Shown: positions 42,291 through 51,534 of the stretch, piece by piece
Position numbering within the stretch: position 1 is the first letter of the stretch
How the letters are laid out: each line of letters opens with the position of its first letter
Made by a program: the position numbers and the translations under genes
Notes under the pieces: model-generated
Database searches by the model: none
What the model was told of the DNA's origin: nothing
What the model saw: only the letters and a program-made list of their open reading frames with translations
NCBI GenBank assembly: GCA_964564015.1
Contig: CAZLZR010000013.1
Location: forward strand, 1 to 64,000
Direction: 5' to 3'
From: Acetivibrio sp964564015
GTDB taxonomy: Bacteria > Bacillota > Clostridia > Acetivibrionales > Acetivibrionaceae
DNA: 64,000 nucleotides

Positions 42291-44405
42291 ATGGCTGATA
42301 AGTTAGTTATTGTTGAGTCACCTGCAAAAGCTCATACAATCGGAAAGTTTTTAGGCAAGGAATTTAAAATAGTAGCTTCTGTAGGGCATGTGAGGGATTT
42401 ACCAAAAAGTCAGATAGGAGTAGACATTGATAATAATTTTGAACCTAAATATATTACTATCAGGGGAAAGGGAGATGTTATCTCCAAACTGAAAAAGGAA
42501 GCTAAGAATGCGAAAAAGATCTATCTCGCAACCGACCCTGATAGAGAAGGTGAAGCTATTTCATGGCATTTGGCCAATTTGTTGAATATAGATAACAAAG
42601 AAAAGTGCAGAGTTACCTTTAATGAAATTACCAAAAACGCTGTAAAAAATGCTATCAAGGAGCCTAGAGAAATTGATCAGGATCTTGTGGATGCACAGCA
42701 GGCCAGAAGGATATTAGACAGGATTGTTGGATACAAGATAAGCCCTATACTATGGAAAAAGGTCAAAAAGGGACTAAGTGCAGGGAGAGTTCAGTCAGTT
42801 GCTACAAGGATGATCTGTGACAGGGAAGATGAAATAGAAAACTTTGTGCCTGAAGAGTACTGGACTATCGACGCAAAACTTGAAAAAAAGGTCGGAAAAG
42901 GTTCGTTTGATGCTAAATTTTATGGAACCGGCGGCAAAAAGGTAGAGTTAAAGAATGAAGATGATGTAAAAAAGGTGCTTGATAATATAAAAGATAAAGC
43001 TTTTATTGTACAAAAGATTAAAAAGGGTGAGAAGAAAAAGTCTCCCGCACCTCCTTTTATTACCAGTACTATGCAACAGGAAGCAGCAAGAAAATTGGGC
43101 TTCACAACAAAGAAAACCATGATTGTAGCTCAACAGCTCTATGAGGGTATAGAAATAAAAGGAGTTGGGGCAATTGGTCTTGTAACATATATCCGTACCG
43201 ATTCAACAAGAATATCTGCCGAAGCACAGCAGGATGCTCTAAATTTTATAACAGAAAAGTACGGTAAAAAATATGTACCGGATGAAAAGCGCGTATTTAA
43301 AAATAAATCTGCGTCTCAGGATGCCCATGAGTGTATCAGACCTTCCCAGGTTACTCTGGAACCGGATGCTATTAAGGAGTCACTTACCAAGGAGCAATAC
43401 AAACTATACAAGCTTATATGGTCCAGGTTTGTTTCAAGCCAGATGGCTTCAGCTGAATACGATACAATAAATACCGACATTACTGCAGGAGATTATACAT
43501 TCAGAGCAAACGGTCAGATAATAAAATTCCAGGGTTTTATAGTTTTGTATCAGGAAGGTAAGGACGAGGAAGGTGAAGAAGGGGAAGAAGGGGAAAGCAA
43601 TGTGCCTGAACTGGCTGAAGGAGAAGAATTAAAGCAGAAGAAAATTGATCCCAAGCAGCATTTTACCCAACCGCCTCCAAGGTACACCGAAGCTAGTCTT
43701 GTAAAAACTCTTGAGGAAAAGGGTATAGGCAGACCAAGTACTTATGCTCCTACAATTACAACCATTCTTGCCAGAGGATATGTAGTTAAGGACGCCAAAG
43801 CATTGATGCCTACAGAATTAGGTAAGATAGTCAACGATATCATGAAGAATTATTTTCAGGATATAGTGGATGTTGAGTTTACTGCTCAGTTGGAAAAAAA
43901 GCTGGACGATGTTGAAGAAGGATTTAAAAAATGGGTGGATGTAATGAGGGGATTTTATACCCCCTTTGCGGATGTCTTGAAGGATGCAGAATCCAAAATC
44001 GGAAATGTGGAAGTTCCGGACGAAGTTACGGATGAAATATGTGAAAAATGCGGAAGAAATATGGTTATAAAGATGAGCCGCTATGGTAAGTTTTTGGCAT
44101 GTCCCGGATTTCCGGAATGCAGAAATGCAAGACCTATTCTGGAGGAGACTGGGGTAAAATGTCCTAAGTGTGGAGGAAAGGTATACATTAAGAAATCCAA
44201 GAAGGGTAAAAAGTATTTGGGTTGTGAGAATAACCCTACCTGCAGTTTTATGAGCTGGGAAATGCACTCGAAAGAGAACTGCCCTAAATGCGGAAACTTT
44301 TTGCTCAAAAAGTTTTCCGGAAAGAAAGCTCATTATAAGTGTAGCAACGAGGATTGTGATTTTACAAAAGTTGAGGAAAATAAAAAAGATGAAGAAAAGG
44401 AATAA
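42291..44405 (+). CDS. topA: DNA topoisomerase I
   Basis: A 704-residue type IA topoisomerase that relaxes negative supercoils. It has an N-terminal Toprim domain ('LVIVESPAKAHTI', 'ATDPDREGEAISWHL' near 85), the catalytic Tyr300 in 'VTYIRTDSTR', and three C-terminal four-cysteine zinc ribbons (from about residue 584: CEKCG...CPGFPEC, CPKCG...CENNPTC, CPKCG...CSNEDC). An acidic Glu/Gly-rich insert (about 424-440) interrupts the core. TGGAGG precedes the ATG. It lies 25 bp before trmFO, so the two are probably co-transcribed. Confidence 0.98.
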   Translation: MADKLVIVESPAKAHTIGKFLGKEFKIVASVGHVRDLPKSQIGVDIDNNFEPKYITIRGKGDVISKLKKEAKNAKKIYLATDPDREGEAISWHLANLLNIDNKEKCRVTFNEITKNAVKNAIKEPREIDQDLVDAQQARRILDRIVGYKISPILWKKVKKGLSAGRVQSVATRMICDREDEIENFVPEEYWTIDAKLEKKVGKGSFDAKFYGTGGKKVELKNEDDVKKVLDNIKDKAFIVQKIKKGEKKKSPAPPFITSTMQQEAARKLGFTTKKTMIVAQQLYEGIEIKGVGAIGLVTYIRTDSTRISAEAQQDALNFITEKYGKKYVPDEKRVFKNKSASQDAHECIRPSQVTLEPDAIKESLTKEQYKLYKLIWSRFVSSQMASAEYDTINTDITAGDYTFRANGQIIKFQGFIVLYQEGKDEEGEEGEEGESNVPELAEGEELKQKKIDPKQHFTQPPPRYTEASLVKTLEEKGIGRPSTYAPTITTILARGYVVKDAKALMPTELGKIVNDIMKNYFQDIVDVEFTAQLEKKLDDVEEGFKKWVDVMRGFYTPFADVLKDAESKIGNVEVPDEVTDEICEKCGRNMVIKMSRYGKFLACPGFPECRNARPILEETGVKCPKCGGKVYIKKSKKGKKYLGCENNPTCSFMSWEMHSKENCPKCGNFLLKKFSGKKAHYKCSNEDCDFTKVEENKKDEEKE

Positions 44406-44430
44406 AACAATATAAGGTAAGGTATATAAG

Positions 44431-45738
44431 ATGTCTGATTATATAAATGTAATAGGTGCAGGGTTAGCAGGTTGTGAAGCTGCATGGCAGATCGCTAAAA
44501 GAGGGATTAAAGTTAAGCTTTATGAAATGAAGCCTCAAATGTATTCACCTGCTCATCACCTTGAAACCTATGCTGAGCTTGTATGCAGTAACTCCTTGAG
44601 GTCTGATCAGCTTGAGAATGCGGTTGGACTTCTTAAAGAGGAAATGAGACTTTTAGATTCCATAATAATGAAATGTGCGGATGCAACAAGAGTTCCTGCC
44701 GGGGGAGCGTTAGCCGTTGACAGAAGCAAATTTTCACAAATGGTTACTGATTTGATCCATGAAAATGAAAATATTGAAATAATAAATGAAGAAGTAAAGG
44801 AACTCCCTACCGACGGCATAACGGTTGTGGCATCAGGACCATTGACTTCAGAGGATTTATCAAGAAGTCTAATGAGATTGATAGGAGAGGAATATCTCCA
44901 CTTCTTTGACGCAGCTGCACCAATAGTAAGTTTTGATACGATAAATATGGACAAGGCATACAAAGCTGCCCGGTATAATAGAGGCACGGCTGATTATATC
45001 AATTGTCCGATGAACAGGGAAGAGTACGATAGATTTTGGAATGAGCTTGTAAATGCTGAGCTTGCACCGGTTAAGGATTTTGAAAAGGAAGTGGTATTTG
45101 AAGGTTGCATGCCTGTTGAGACTATGGCCAAAAGAGGTGTGGATACCTTGAGGTTTGGCCCTTTAAAGCCGGTGGGACTAGTTGATCCAAACACCAGAAG
45201 TGAAGCATATGCCGTTGTACAATTAAGACAGGACAATGAGGAAGGAACTCTTTATAATATTGTCGGCTTTCAAACACGATTGAAATGGCCGGAACAAAAG
45301 AGAGTTTTTGGATTGATCCCTGGGCTTGAAAATGCAGAATTCGTAAGATATGGAGTAATGCACAGGAATACTTTTATTAACTCTCCAAAAGTGCTTGAAC
45401 CGTCCTACAGAATGAGAAAACACCCAAACCTGTACTTTGCAGGGCAAATAACCGGAGTTGAGGGATATGTAGAGTCTGCATCATCAGGATTGCTTGCAGG
45501 AATTAACGCAGCTATGAGTGCCCTTGGGAAGAAAGATATTTTATTCCCCAGAAGTACTGCAATTGGAGCATTGAGCAACTACGTCTCCGATCAGAATGTA
45601 AGGGACTTCCAGCCTATGAACATAAACTTTGGTTTGATGGAAGGACTGACAGTCAGAATCCGTGACAAGAGGAAGAAAAATTCTGAAATATCTGCAAGAG
45701 CCTTGCAAATTATTAAAGATATTCAAAATAGCATATAA
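44431..45738 (+). CDS. trmFO: Methylenetetrahydrofolate-tRNA-(uracil-5-)-methyltransferase TrmFO
   Basis: A 435-residue FAD- and folate-dependent enzyme that makes m5U54 in the T-loop of tRNA. The dinucleotide-binding 'VIGAGLAGCEAAW' lies at residues 7-19. Family hallmarks are 'CSNSLRSDQLENAVGLLKEEM' (about 53-73), 'TRVPAGGALAVDR' (about 88) and the C-terminal 'FAGQITGVEGYVESASSGLLAG' (about 336-357). The topA-trmFO order is common in Firmicutes. AAGGTAAGG serves as ribosome site. It is followed at once by a strong terminator, which closes the unit. Confidence 0.97.
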   Translation: MSDYINVIGAGLAGCEAAWQIAKRGIKVKLYEMKPQMYSPAHHLETYAELVCSNSLRSDQLENAVGLLKEEMRLLDSIIMKCADATRVPAGGALAVDRSKFSQMVTDLIHENENIEIINEEVKELPTDGITVVASGPLTSEDLSRSLMRLIGEEYLHFFDAAAPIVSFDTINMDKAYKAARYNRGTADYINCPMNREEYDRFWNELVNAELAPVKDFEKEVVFEGCMPVETMAKRGVDTLRFGPLKPVGLVDPNTRSEAYAVVQLRQDNEEGTLYNIVGFQTRLKWPEQKRVFGLIPGLENAEFVRYGVMHRNTFINSPKVLEPSYRMRKHPNLYFAGQITGVEGYVESASSGLLAGINAAMSALGKKDILFPRSTAIGALSNYVSDQNVRDFQPMNINFGLMEGLTVRIRDKRKKNSEISARALQIIKDIQNSI

Positions 45739-45748
45739 TGAAATAGCT

Positions 45749-45779
45749 CACGCTGACCTCTTCAGGTCAGCGTGTTTTT
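45749..45779 (+). terminator. Terminator of topA-trmFO
   Basis: CACGCTGACCT and AGGTCAGCGTG form a perfect 11-bp stem with a CTTC loop, followed by TTTTT. Confidence 0.95.
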
Positions 45780-45832
45780 GAATACCGCATAAAATTCGTA
45801 CAACCCCAAGCAACCGAATTCCGGCACGTACC

Positions 45833-46089
45833 TGTTTTAGTGACAAATGACGCAATTGCTTGACCTGAGCAAATAAAATCAGCTGCCGAAAGCTTGGAAA
45901 TTTTGAAGTAAAAATGCCACGGATGGCATTTTTAGCGTCTCAGGGACAGGATGTCCCATAGACGCGTGCGAAAAATTTTCAAGCAAAGGTACGATTTTTG
46001 CGCAGCAAAATATCGTTCATCTGTCTGCTGAATGGCATCTTGCTGATTTTTGCGAAGGCCATGCAATGGAGGCGTTTGACACTAAAACA
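45833..46089 (+). ncRNA. Large nested inverted-repeat element (candidate structured RNA or MITE-like repeat)
   Basis: The ends pair: TGTTTTAGTG (45833-45842) with CACTAAAACA (46080-46089), continued by CAAA/TTTG and CGC/GCG. Inside, GCAAATAAAATCAGC (45869-45883) pairs with GCTGATTTTTGC (46042-46053). A 13-bp stem joins 45892-45904 to 45972-45984 with one G-U pair. It encloses two hairpins, AAAAATGCCA-cgga-TGGCATTTTT (45910-45933) and GCGTCT..GGGACA-gga-TGTCCC..AGACGC (45935-45965). A further hairpin lies at 45991-46016. Everything nests without conflict. It contains no ORF. The role and the strand of any transcript are unknown. Confidence 0.55.
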
Positions 46090-46574
46090 ACAAGCTAAGC
46101 AGTCAATTACTCAATTTTTCACACAGCATTTTTGGGTTCTTTGCCAGAAAAAGTGAAAGTAATTTTTTTTGTTTTATAGTTGTATTTTTGAAAAAGTTAT
46201 GTTAATATCTACTTATGTTGTACCATTATTCTCCTGTTTTTCATGGCGAAGGTTTCTACTTTGCTTGTGGCTTCTAGGTTGTGCATCGGATATTAAAGCA
46301 TTGATAAGATGGCAAAGCTAAAGCTGTACAATTAAGATCTTTTTGAAGAATGATAAATTTTACTTAATTTGATTAACTTTTCTTTATATATATACTTTTA
46401 AAGGTTTACTGTTTTAAATGCTTTTAGAAGTTGTTCTTTATGCAAATATTCTCAAGACAGTGCTTATTAAGAATTTTGTTTTTCTTGTTTTATTACACTT
46501 AAAGCTGTGATTAGTTTTTAGAGTGCGAGTTTACCACATATTATCAAAAAAATGGTGAAGGAAAACCCTATGAT
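46090..46574. other. Non-coding leader region before the flagellar operon
   Basis: No gene is visible. Near 46133-46160 GGGTTCTTTGCCAGAAAAAGTG looks like the tail often found beside dispersed palindromic repeats, so the element at 45833 may extend to here. The rest is AT-rich. Confidence 0.4.
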
Positions 46575-46604
46575 TTGTCGAAATATATCTTGGGTATGTA
46601 TAAT
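46575..46604 (+). promoter_or_regulatory. Sigma-A-type promoter of the flagellar operon
   Basis: TTGTCG (46575-46580), 18 bp, TATAAT (46599-46604), about 55 bp before the flgB start. It is the best vegetative promoter match ahead of the operon. Confidence 0.55.
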
Positions 46605-46658
46605 TACGACGTATAAAGTCACTAACTTGGAGTTTTGTAAATTAGGAGGCGTATCAAA

Positions 46659-47072
46659 GTGATTGATAGGATTCTGTTTGGAACAAAGGTTATTGAAAAA
46701 TCACTGGATGCATCATTGATGCGAAATGAAGCTATAGCTCAAAATATAGCAAATGTGGATACTCCGGGTTATAAAAGAAAAACCGTGAGTTTTGAAGAAG
46801 AGCTGAGTGATGCTCTTTCAAAAAACAACAGTTTTAAAGGGAAAAGAACTGATCCACGGCATATACCAATTGGTGGAAGAAATATTGATGAGGTTGGTAT
46901 TAACGTTTCTGAAGACAGCAGTTCGAATGTTATGAGACTTGACGGAAATAACGTCGATATTGAAAATGAGATGGCTCAAATGGCAGAGAACAACATAAGG
47001 TACAATGTGTTGATACAAAGAATGAATAATACTTTTAGTAAAATGAAATCAGTAATCAAGGAAGGACGATGA
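46659..47072 (+). CDS. flgB: Flagellar basal-body rod protein FlgB
   Basis: 137 residues, GTG start behind AGGAGG. FlgB is a proximal rod subunit exported through the flagellar secretion apparatus. The N-terminal rod signature 'RNEAIAQNIANVDTPGYKRKTVSFEEEL' (about 24-51) and the C-terminal amphipathic helix ('EMAQMAENNIRYNVLIQRMN') are intact. As in most Firmicutes it opens the fla/che operon. The next gene, flgC, begins 6 bp after its stop. Confidence 0.96.
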   Translation: MIDRILFGTKVIEKSLDASLMRNEAIAQNIANVDTPGYKRKTVSFEEELSDALSKNNSFKGKRTDPRHIPIGGRNIDEVGINVSEDSSSNVMRLDGNNVDIENEMAQMAENNIRYNVLIQRMNNTFSKMKSVIKEGR

Positions 47073-47078
47073 TGGTAA

Positions 47079-47519
47079 ATGGGATATTTCGGTTCTCTTG
47101 ATATTAGTTCATCAGCTTTGACCGCACAAAGGCTTAGAATGGATACAATTTCTCAGAATATTGCCAATGTAAATACTACAAGAACTGAAGACGGAACTCC
47201 TTATAGAAGGAAAGTTGTAGTTTTTGAGGAAAAGTCACCGGAAACTCCTTTTTCCGAGTATTTGAATGAAAGCAGCAGGAAAATGGCTGGCGGAGGTGTC
47301 AGGGTTGCAAGAATTATCGAAGACAGTTCGGCATTCAAAATGGTTTATGAGCCGGGGCACCCAGATGCTAATGAAGAGGGATACGTAGAAATGCCAAATG
47401 TAGATATACTTACCGAAATGGTTAATATGATTTCTGCTACAAGATCATATGAGGCAAACGTAACCTCAATAAATACAACCAAAAGTATGGCAATGAAAGC
47501 TTTAGAAATCGGAAAATAA
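47079..47519 (+). CDS. flgC: Flagellar basal-body rod protein FlgC
   Basis: 146 residues. This is a proximal rod subunit with the N-terminal motif 'SSALTAQRLRMDTISQNIANVNTTRTEDG' (about 11-39) and the C-terminal helix motif 'NVDILTEMVNMISATRSYEANVTSINTTK'. Both ends pair in a coiled coil in the assembled rod. Export occurs by the flagellar type III system. AAGGAAGG lies upstream, inside the flgB end, so translation is probably coupled. Confidence 0.96.
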   Translation: MGYFGSLDISSSALTAQRLRMDTISQNIANVNTTRTEDGTPYRRKVVVFEEKSPETPFSEYLNESSRKMAGGGVRVARIIEDSSAFKMVYEPGHPDANEEGYVEMPNVDILTEMVNMISATRSYEANVTSINTTKSMAMKALEIGK

Positions 47520-47614
47520 CCATTAAATATACATATGGCAGCAGTTGATGCAATCATAATACTAAAATGGATACTGAATCTAACTTTATGAGAAGAATTA
47601 TATAGGAGGACATT

Positions 47615-47923
47615 ATGGCTGTAAATGGTATTAACGGTCTGAATTCAATATCTTCCATTTCAAAAAGTGCTTTTTCCAATGCGGAGAAGGCTGAAAGTGT
47701 TGAAGGAAGCTTTGCAAATTATTTTAAGGATGCACTGACAAAGGTAAGTGATTTAGAAAAGGAATCAACTGCGTTGACGGAGGACTTTGCTGCGGGTAAC
47801 ACCGATAATATCCATCAGGTTTTGATTGCTGCTGAAAAAGCCGATGTAGCGCTTCAGTTTACTATGCAGATCAGAAACAAGATAATGGATGCATATAAAG
47901 AAATTATGAATATGCAAGTTTAA
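47615..47923 (+). CDS. fliE: Flagellar hook-basal body protein FliE
   Basis: 102 residues, the typical size. FliE links the MS ring to the rod. The conserved C-terminal part 'NTDNIHQVLIAAEKADVALQFTMQIRNKIMDAYKEIMNMQV' is complete. AGGAGG sits 7 nt before the ATG. A 95-bp gap separates it from flgC and holds no clear signal. Confidence 0.94.
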   Translation: MAVNGINGLNSISSISKSAFSNAEKAESVEGSFANYFKDALTKVSDLEKESTALTEDFAAGNTDNIHQVLIAAEKADVALQFTMQIRNKIMDAYKEIMNMQV

Positions 47924-47978
47924 TTTTCTGAATTCGGTTTAACAAAAGAAGAATACCAGTGTGGAAGGTGGCGACTAT

Positions 47979-49541
47979 ATGCCCGAGGTATTAGCAAAGC
48001 TTCAGCAGAGGGTGGAAGAATTTTGGAAGAACCTTGATAAGTCCCAAAAAGGCAGAATCTATGCAATATCGGCTATACTGATTATAGCAATCACTGCCAG
48101 TATAGTGATGCTTACCCGTACTACTTACGTTCCACTTGTGACTATTGAAGACTCAAAGGATGCAGCAGAAATAGAAGAAGTGCTGCAGGAAAAGGGCATT
48201 AATTACAAGCTGGGTGAAGGAAAAAAGATACTGGTTGATACCAAGGATAAAAACAAGGCGGAATTTGCGCTGGCATCATCAGGAATAACTTCATCAGGTA
48301 TGAACTTTGAAGATGCATGGAACCTTGTGAATATAACGTCTACCGAAAGTGATAAAAAACACCTTTGGCAGAATTTTAAAAAGAATAGTCTTATTGCAAA
48401 ACTAAAAATGTTTGACAATGTCCGGGATGCGGATGTTGAATTGACGTTTCCGGAAAATTCGTTGTTTTTTGAACCATCTTCAAGTGATAAAGCTACTGCC
48501 TTTGTAAGAATTGACCCCAAGGGTGAAATCTCAGCAGAACAGGTAAAGGGCATTGTTAGCGTTGTTTCGGCATCAATTGAAGGTCTTGAACCCAGTAATG
48601 TCACTGTTGTCGACAATAATTTCAATATCTTGAGTACTGAAATATCAAATAGCATAGGCGATACATCAACACAATACAAGATGAAGTTAAAAGTCAAGGA
48701 AGAGCTTGAGAGAAATATAAAGGTACTGTATCCGAACAAATCATCGAGTTTTGATTATATAAGTGTTGTAGTAAACCCGGTATTGGAGTTTGATAAGCAA
48801 AAGTCTACAAAAAAGGAAGTGTTAAAACCTACTGACATTGACGAGGCAGTAGTAAGCAGTCATACGGAAAAGGAAGAACTGGTAAACGGTACTACGGGCG
48901 GAGTTCCCGGTACGGACACTAATCCTGGAGACGGAACTACTACATACCCGATAGAAGCAGGGGATAACTCCACTTATAAAAAGACAACTACTGATATAAA
49001 CAGAGAGTTTAATGAAATAATGACAGAAATGGAAAAAGCACAGGGAACGGTAAATTTTGAACAGTCTTCTGTTGCAGTGACACTCTGGTATGGGCAAAGG
49101 GTGGCAGATGACAGTGCAATTACGCCAGAGTTTCTTTCGCAGTGTCAGCAGGTAATAAGTGGCGCAACAAACATACCGGTTTCAAAGATATCCATAAATA
49201 AATATAAACTTGCTCCGGAAGAAGTTTATGAAGAACCATTGTCTGATAAGATTCAGGAATATATAGATAATTATGGCTATTTTGCTTTGATGCTTACATT
49301 AATAATAGGTCTTTTGATTGCAGTGATACCAAGAAAGAAAAAAGAATCTTCGGAAGAAAGTTTATCCCCGGAACTCGCTGCAAACGGGCCGCAGTTTATT
49401 GTTCCTGAAGAAGAACCTTTAGCAGAAATCAGTTTTGAAGAAAGGTCAGAAGTCAAGAAGCAGATTGAGAAATTTGTTAAAGAAAAACCTGAATCGGTTG
49501 CTCAGCTATTAAGAAACTGGCTGTCGGATGACTGGGATTAA
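47979..49541 (+). CDS. fliF: Flagellar MS-ring protein FliF
   Basis: 520 residues from the ATG at 47979 (GGAAGGTGG upstream; an in-frame GTG 18 bp earlier is inside that site). FliF builds the membrane ring on which the motor assembles. The first membrane helix is at about 25-46. It is followed by ring-building motifs ('YVPLVTIEDSKDAAEIEEVL'), a Gly/Thr-rich periplasmic loop (about 300-325), a second helix (about 437-455) and the cytoplasmic C-terminus that binds FliG ('VKKQIEKFVKEKPESVAQLLRNWL'). Confidence 0.96.
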   Translation: MPEVLAKLQQRVEEFWKNLDKSQKGRIYAISAILIIAITASIVMLTRTTYVPLVTIEDSKDAAEIEEVLQEKGINYKLGEGKKILVDTKDKNKAEFALASSGITSSGMNFEDAWNLVNITSTESDKKHLWQNFKKNSLIAKLKMFDNVRDADVELTFPENSLFFEPSSSDKATAFVRIDPKGEISAEQVKGIVSVVSASIEGLEPSNVTVVDNNFNILSTEISNSIGDTSTQYKMKLKVKEELERNIKVLYPNKSSSFDYISVVVNPVLEFDKQKSTKKEVLKPTDIDEAVVSSHTEKEELVNGTTGGVPGTDTNPGDGTTTYPIEAGDNSTYKKTTTDINREFNEIMTEMEKAQGTVNFEQSSVAVTLWYGQRVADDSAITPEFLSQCQQVISGATNIPVSKISINKYKLAPEEVYEEPLSDKIQEYIDNYGYFALMLTLIIGLLIAVIPRKKKESSEESLSPELAANGPQFIVPEEEPLAEISFEERSEVKKQIEKFVKEKPESVAQLLRNWLSDDWD

Positions 49542-49582
49542 TCACGTTTATATAAAGATTCCAAAAGATAGGGGGGTAAGCA

Positions 49583-50608
49583 GTGTCGAGAAGTGCAAGC
49601 GGATTTAAATCAGATATTACAGGCAAAGAAAAAGCTGCAATGCTGCTTATTGCGTTAGGCCCTGAAAAATCGGCCGAAATATTTAAACATCTTAAAGACG
49701 AAGAAATAGAACAGCTTACTCTGGAAATTGCCAATATAAGGACAGTAACTTCTGAAGAAAAGGAAAAAGTTCTGGAAGAATTCTATCAGATATGTCTTGC
49801 TCAGGATTACATAGCTGAGGGAGGTATTGCCTACGCTAAGGAGATACTCGAGAAGGCATTGGGCACCCAGAAAGCTCTCGATGTGCTGAATAAACTTACA
49901 GTTTCATTACAGGTCAGACCTTTTGACTTTGTTAGAAAAGCGGATCCTTCACAGCTTTTGAACTTTATTCAGAATGAGCACCCTCAGACTATAGCCTTGA
50001 TTTTGGCATATTTAAAGCCACAGCAATCTTCCATCGTATTATCTGCGCTTCCTCAGGAAAAGCAGGCCGATGTGGCAAGAAGAATTGCAACGATGGACAG
50101 GACTTCACCGGAAGTTATAAAAGAGGTTGAAAGGGTATTGGAAAAGAAATTGTCCGCACTTGTAACCGAAGACTTTACTGCAGCTGGTGGTGTTCAGTCA
50201 ATTGTCGATATATTGAACAGTGTTGACAGAGGAACCGAGAAGTATATCATGGAAACGCTTGAAATTGAAGATACTGACCTTGCAGAGGAAATTAAGAAAA
50301 GGATGTTTGTTTTCGAAGATATCCTTTCCCTCGACAACCGTTCCATACAGAGGTTCCTGCGTGAAGTTGATAATGGTCAGATGGCTATTGCACTTAAAGG
50401 AAGTACGGAAGAAGTACAGAATAAGATTTATGCCAATATGTCCAAACGTATGCAGGAAATGATAAAAGAGGACATCGATTTTATGGGACCTGTCAGACTT
50501 AAGGATGTTGAAGAATCTCAGCAGAAGATTGTTAATATAATCAGGAAGCTTGAGGATGCAGGTGAAATAGTAATCTCTAGAGGTGGGGGAGATGAAATAA
50601 TTGTATAA
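49583..50608 (+). CDS. fliG: Flagellar motor switch protein FliG
   Basis: 341 residues, GTG start behind GGGGGG. FliG transmits torque from the stator to the rotor. The order is an N-terminal FliF-binding domain ('KAAMLLIALGPEKSAEIFKHL'), the middle domain with the 'EHPQTIALILAYL' motif (about 133-145) and the C-terminal charged torque helix ('IQRFLREVDNGQMAIALKG', about 253-271). All parts are present. Its stop overlaps the fliH start by 8 bp. Confidence 0.97.
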   Translation: MSRSASGFKSDITGKEKAAMLLIALGPEKSAEIFKHLKDEEIEQLTLEIANIRTVTSEEKEKVLEEFYQICLAQDYIAEGGIAYAKEILEKALGTQKALDVLNKLTVSLQVRPFDFVRKADPSQLLNFIQNEHPQTIALILAYLKPQQSSIVLSALPQEKQADVARRIATMDRTSPEVIKEVERVLEKKLSALVTEDFTAAGGVQSIVDILNSVDRGTEKYIMETLEIEDTDLAEEIKKRMFVFEDILSLDNRSIQRFLREVDNGQMAIALKGSTEEVQNKIYANMSKRMQEMIKEDIDFMGPVRLKDVEESQQKIVNIIRKLEDAGEIVISRGGGDEIIV

Positions 50609-51380
50609 CAAAGTATATAAAAGTGAGCAGATAAATGTTGGTATTCCAGTTCAGATAAGGCCAAATATTACTTTTCAGACTATAAAGAAGATGCCTTATA
50701 CATCTGAATTGGAAGAAGACAACGAAGATTCTGAAAAGGATATGGAAAATCAGGAAGATGTGAAAATAACTTCTGAAGATATTATCAGGAAAGCAAATGA
50801 GGAAGCAGAAGTGATAATTAAAGAAGCTGAACTTGAAGCTCAAAGGATGCTTGAAGCAGCAGAAAATGAGGCTATTGACAGGAAGCAGTCAATAGAAGAT
50901 GAAGCAAGACAGAAAGGCTTTGAGACAGGATATGAAGAAGCAAAAAGGCAGTATGAGGATTTGCTTTCGGAAGCAGAGTTTATCAGAGAACATGCAAATT
51001 TGGAATACAATGAGGTTATGGCTGGGATTGAAAAAGATGCTTTAGAAATAATAATGCATGTAGTCAGGAAAGTAATTGGGTCAGAAGTAACACTAAACAA
51101 GGAAAATATTCTTATTTTGGTAAGGCAGGCATTGGAAAAGTGTTCAAACAGAGAAGATATAACAATAAAAGTATCGCCTCAGGATTATGATTTTCTTGTG
51201 GATAACAAGGAAAGGTTGCTTTCCATGGTAGAAGGCATAGGTGATCTTGACTTAAAAAGGGATCCAGCGTTAAAATCAGGTGCTTGTTTGATTGAAACTC
51301 CCTATGGGAGTATAGATGCAGGCGTTGGAACAAAACTTAAGAAAATAGAAGAAGCTTTTCTGAAGTTAGTTGGAAAATAA
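50601..51380 (+). CDS. fliH: Flagellar assembly protein FliH
   Basis: 259 residues, TTG start overlapping the end of fliG, with GGGGGAG about 9 nt upstream, so translation is coupled. FliH regulates the export ATPase FliI. The central region (about 55-125) is a long Glu/Ala-rich helix with the usual heptad character ('RKANEEAEVIIKEAELEAQRML'), and the C-terminal domain (about 145-259) resembles the V-ATPase E-type stalk. Confidence 0.9.
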   Translation: MYNKVYKSEQINVGIPVQIRPNITFQTIKKMPYTSELEEDNEDSEKDMENQEDVKITSEDIIRKANEEAEVIIKEAELEAQRMLEAAENEAIDRKQSIEDEARQKGFETGYEEAKRQYEDLLSEAEFIREHANLEYNEVMAGIEKDALEIIMHVVRKVIGSEVTLNKENILILVRQALEKCSNREDITIKVSPQDYDFLVDNKERLLSMVEGIGDLDLKRDPALKSGACLIETPYGSIDAGVGTKLKKIEEAFLKLVGK

Positions 51381-51386
51381 ACAACC

Positions 51387-51408
51387 TGTGGCATAGGCCA
51401 CATTTTTT
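51387..51408 (+). terminator. Terminator-like hairpin inside the operon
   Basis: TGTGGC-atag-GCCACA followed by TTTTTT lies 7 bp after the fliH stop. It could reduce read-through into fliI and downstream genes. Confidence 0.55.
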
Positions 51409-51417
51409 GTATTAAGG

Positions 51418-51527
51418 ATTTTGTATTAAGGTATTTGCGAAGCAAATAACCTAAAATCGAAGGGGCTAGATGCCCCAAGATTTTGTATTGAGGGATTTGC
51501 GAAGCAAATGACCTAAAATCAATGGGG
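51418..51527 (+). repeat. Two tandem palindromic repeats between fliH and fliI
   Basis: A unit of about 48 bp occurs at 51418-51465 and again at 51478-51527. Each can fold: GATTTT pairs with AAAATC, and ATTTGC-gaa-GCAAAT forms the tip. GGGGC-taga-tGCCCC lies between them. The second copy ends in the GGGGG that serves as the fliI ribosome site. The flanking TTTTTGTATTAAGGA at 51404 looks like a third, truncated unit. Confidence 0.75.
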
Positions 51528-51534
51528 GATTAAT

